Source: Palsa-601 sp052146895
GTDB taxonomy: Bacteria; Actinomycetota; Acidimicrobiia; Acidimicrobiales; Bog-793
DNA length: 15,475 bases
Reading direction: 5' to 3'
Assembly: GCA_052146895.1 (NCBI GenBank)
Contig: JBKQLZ010000073.1
Coordinates: forward strand, 1 to 15,475
Part shown: piece after piece, positions 13,946-15,475 of the stretch
Layout: every line of letters begins with the position of its first letter
How positions within the stretch are numbered: the first letter of the stretch is position 1
Notes under the pieces: model-generated
The model's input: the letters and a program-made list of their open reading frames with translations, nothing else
What the model was told of the DNA's origin: nothing
The model's database searches: none
Made by a program: the position numbers and the translations under genes

Positions 13946-14811
13946 CAATCGAGCTCTCGAACGAGCCGTTCGAGGGACTCGTTCCACGCAGGGAGCAAGG
14001 CCTCACCGCCGAGCCTCAGCGCTGCGTTGTCCAGGACAGAGTTCGCCGGCCGTGGCGCGGGCCGTGGTGGGTCCAACTCCGACGTCGCTATCGGCTCCAC
14101 GCGAGAGACGTCTAGCCCGGCGCACCTGAGGACCTCCTGCGCGAAGCCGAACCACGTCGTCTCGCCCTGGTTCGTCACGTGAAAGCGCCCGGGACGGCGG
14201 GCGATCCCGAGCTCGATGACTTTCGAAGCAAGGTCGGACGCGACAGTCGGAGAACCTCGCTGATCGTCCACGAAACGCAACGTCTCCCCCGAAGCCCGCC
14301 CCAACCGGAGAACGGTCTTGGCCATGTTGGGGCCGCGCCGCCCAACCACCCACGCCGTCCGCACCGTCGTCCATGCAGGATCGAGCTCGAGCTCTCCTGC
14401 GAGCTTCGACTGTCCGTAGACGGACAACGGGTTCGGCTCGTCCCACTCCCGATACGGGTGGTCGGCCGACCCGTCGAAGACGTAGTCGGTCGACAGGTAC
14501 ACCAGGTGGGAACCTGTGCGACGGGCGCCCTCGGCCACGTGCCGAGTCCCGAGCGCGTTGACCCGGAAGGCGTGGTCGGGATCAGCCTCGCAGGCGTCGA
14601 CGGCGGTCCAGGCAGCCGGATGGAAGATGATGTCCGGCTCGAAGTGCCCGATGACCGAGAGCACCTCGTCCCGGTTGGCGACGTCTAGCCGGCGGCGGTC
14701 CGCGGCCACCACGTCGATCGGGTCACGAACTCGGGCCTCACCGCGCTCGCCGAGCAGTCGGACGAGCTCCGATCCGACCTGTCCACCTGCCCCCGTTACG
14801 AGGACTCTCAT
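13945..14811 (-). CDS. rmlD: dTDP-4-dehydrorhamnose reductase (RmlD)
   Basis: A 288-residue protein catalysing the last step of dTDP-L-rhamnose synthesis, NAD(P)H-dependent reduction of dTDP-4-keto-L-rhamnose. The Rossmann motif GAGGQVG is at 7-13, HPAAWTAVDACE at 64-75, STDYVFDG at 107-114, the catalytic YGQSK at 132-136, DDQRGSPT (substrate loop) at 182-189, and RPANSVLDN at 254-262, all typical of RmlD. Length is normal. ATG 14811 has GGAGAG about 12 nt upstream. It follows rmlB after 19 nt and overlaps the rhamnosyltransferase by one nucleotide. Confidence 0.96.
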   Translation of the reverse strand: MRVLVTGAGGQVGSELVRLLGERGEARVRDPIDVVAADRRRLDVANRDEVLSVIGHFEPDIIFHPAAWTAVDACEADPDHAFRVNALGTRHVAEGARRTGSHLVYLSTDYVFDGSADHPYREWDEPNPLSVYGQSKLAGELELDPAWTTVRTAWVVGRRGPNMAKTVLRLGRASGETLRFVDDQRGSPTVASDLASKVIELGIARRPGRFHVTNQGETTWFGFAQEVLRCAGLDVSRVEPIATSELDPPRPAPRPANSVLDNAALRLGGEALLPAWNESLERLVRELD

Positions 14812-14830
14812 TCGCCGGACGACTCTCCGC

Positions 14831-15475
14831 TCATCGCCCCGCGCCAGGGTCGCCGGCCCAGCTGTCCTCGACGACCGGGGAGCGACCGAGCAGCGGCTCC
14901 CACCATGCTCGGTTCTCGCGGTACCAGTTGACGGTCGCCTCGACGCCCGACTCGAAAGGCACCAGCGCCTCCCACCCGAGCTCGCGCCGGATCTTCGACG
15001 AGTCGAGCAGGTAGCGACGGTCGTGCCCGGGTCGGTCCGGGACGATCGTCTTCAGGCTCTCCGGCTGGCCCGTGGCGGCGAGGACGGCGTCCGCGATCTC
15101 CACGATCGAGGCCTCCCGACCGGAACCGACGTGGTACGTCTCGCCGACGAGGCCACGCTCGAGCACTGCCTCGACTGCGCGGCAGTGATCGTCGACGTGC
15201 AGCCACTCCCGGCGGTTCTCGGTCGACTGGTAAAGAGGCAGGTTCTGACCTGAGAGCGCACGAGTCGCGAATACCGGGATGACCTTCTCTGGGAACTGGT
15301 AAGGCCCGTAGTTGTTGCAGCAGTTCGTGATCGTGACCGGGAGCTCGAAGGTCTCGTGGTAGCACCGGACCACGTGGTCCGAACCGGCCTTCGAGGCGTT
15401 GTACGGCGTCCTCGGGCGATACGGCGACTCCTCGTTGAACGACTCCGCGCTGTCGAGGGCCAAGTCGCCGTAGAC
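14831..15475 (-). CDS. rmlB: dTDP-glucose 4,6-dehydratase (RmlB), N-terminus outside the window
   Basis: The C-terminal 214 residues are visible; RmlB is usually about 330, so roughly 115 residues lie to the right of the window. The visible part opens at VYGD, the end of the STDEVYG motif, then YNASK (catalytic Tyr/Lys), the diagnostic NCCNNYGPYQFPEKVIP, REWLHVDDH, YHVGSG, and DRPGHDRRYLLD, the dTDP-glucose-binding region. The enzyme converts dTDP-glucose to dTDP-4-keto-6-deoxyglucose, the substrate for RmlC and then RmlD. rmlA and rmlC are not in the window and may lie upstream. It is the first visible gene of the long operon. Confidence 0.96.
   Translation of the reverse strand, partial: VYGDLALDSAESFNEESPYRPRTPYNASKAGSDHVVRCYHETFELPVTITNCCNNYGPYQFPEKVIPVFATRALSGQNLPLYQSTENRREWLHVDDHCRAVEAVLERGLVGETYHVGSGREASIVEIADAVLAATGQPESLKTIVPDRPGHDRRYLLDSSKIRRELGWEALVPFESGVEATVNWYRENRAWWEPLLGRSPVVEDSWAGDPGAGR

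Larger units (their letters stand above)
3775..15475 (-). other. Twelve-gene envelope-glycan / F420 operon (upstream end outside)
   Basis: All twelve genes from rmlB to the Rmd-like reductase read on the minus strand. The eleven junctions are, in order: 19-nt gap, 1-nt overlap, 26-nt overlap, 15-nt gap, 4-nt overlap, 4-nt overlap, 32-nt gap, 2-nt gap, 4-nt overlap, 4-nt overlap, 9-nt gap. No space is large enough for an obvious internal terminator, and I saw no convincing internal promoter. The unit ends at the 22-bp hairpin. Co-transcription is inferred from spacing. Confidence 0.75.

Noticed and set aside
13103..14182. Long plus-strand open frame (359 codons) opposite wbbL and rmlD
   Set aside because: It spans two conserved minus-strand genes and has no domain; shadow frame.

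Overview
The window is 15.5 kb of high-GC DNA with GTG used as a start codon several times, tightly packed genes and actinobacterial gene families. Its core order (rmlB, rmlD, WbbL-type rhamnosyltransferase, mannose-1-phosphate guanylyltransferase, cofD, cofE, and a very large membrane glycosyltransferase further along) resembles the Mycobacterium tuberculosis Rv3261-Rv3266c neighbourhood (fbiA, fbiB, manB/manC, wbbL, rmlD). Together with a Thr-rich envelope protein of a style common in that group, this suggests an actinobacterium, possibly class Acidimicrobiia. The class is an inference, not a proof.

Right part (15475 down to 3775, minus strand): twelve consecutive genes read in one direction, with gaps of at most 32 nt and several 1-, 4- or 26-nt overlaps, so probably one transcription unit. 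In order of transcription they are: rmlB (5' end outside the window), rmlD, wbbL-like rhamnosyltransferase, a single-pass Thr-rich membrane protein with a tandem-repeat tail, a nucleotide-sugar pyrophosphorylase, a GalE-type epimerase, cofD and cofE of coenzyme F420 synthesis, three successive GT4 glycosyltransferases, and a GDP-6-deoxymannose-reductase-like dehydrogenase. Apart from the F420 pair, the set makes activated sugars (dTDP-L-rhamnose, probably GDP-mannose and a GDP-deoxysugar, possibly UDP-galactose) and assembles a cell-surface glycan.

Middle (3203-3774): one small plus-strand gene for a phasin-like helical protein, with a readable promoter (TTGCAA, 17-nt spacer, TACACT) and a strong ribosome binding site. 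It is separated from the convergent glycan operon by a perfect 22-bp hairpin. The 104-bp region upstream of it is shared with the divergent gene on its left.

Left part (3202 down to 1, minus strand): a two-gene unit. The first gene is a 972-residue protein joining a family-2 glycosyltransferase domain to a polytopic membrane region. The second overlaps it by ATGA and is cut by the window edge: a Pro/Glu-rich protein with a 45-bp in-frame tandem repeat and one membrane helix.

I saw no tRNA, rRNA, CRISPR array, insertion sequence or phage gene. Most of the window is ordinary envelope-glycan and cofactor biosynthesis. The points most worth a second look are the F420 genes inside a glycan operon, the stand-alone CofE, the Thr-rich repeat protein, the GT2/membrane fusion, and the isolated plus-strand phasin-like gene.
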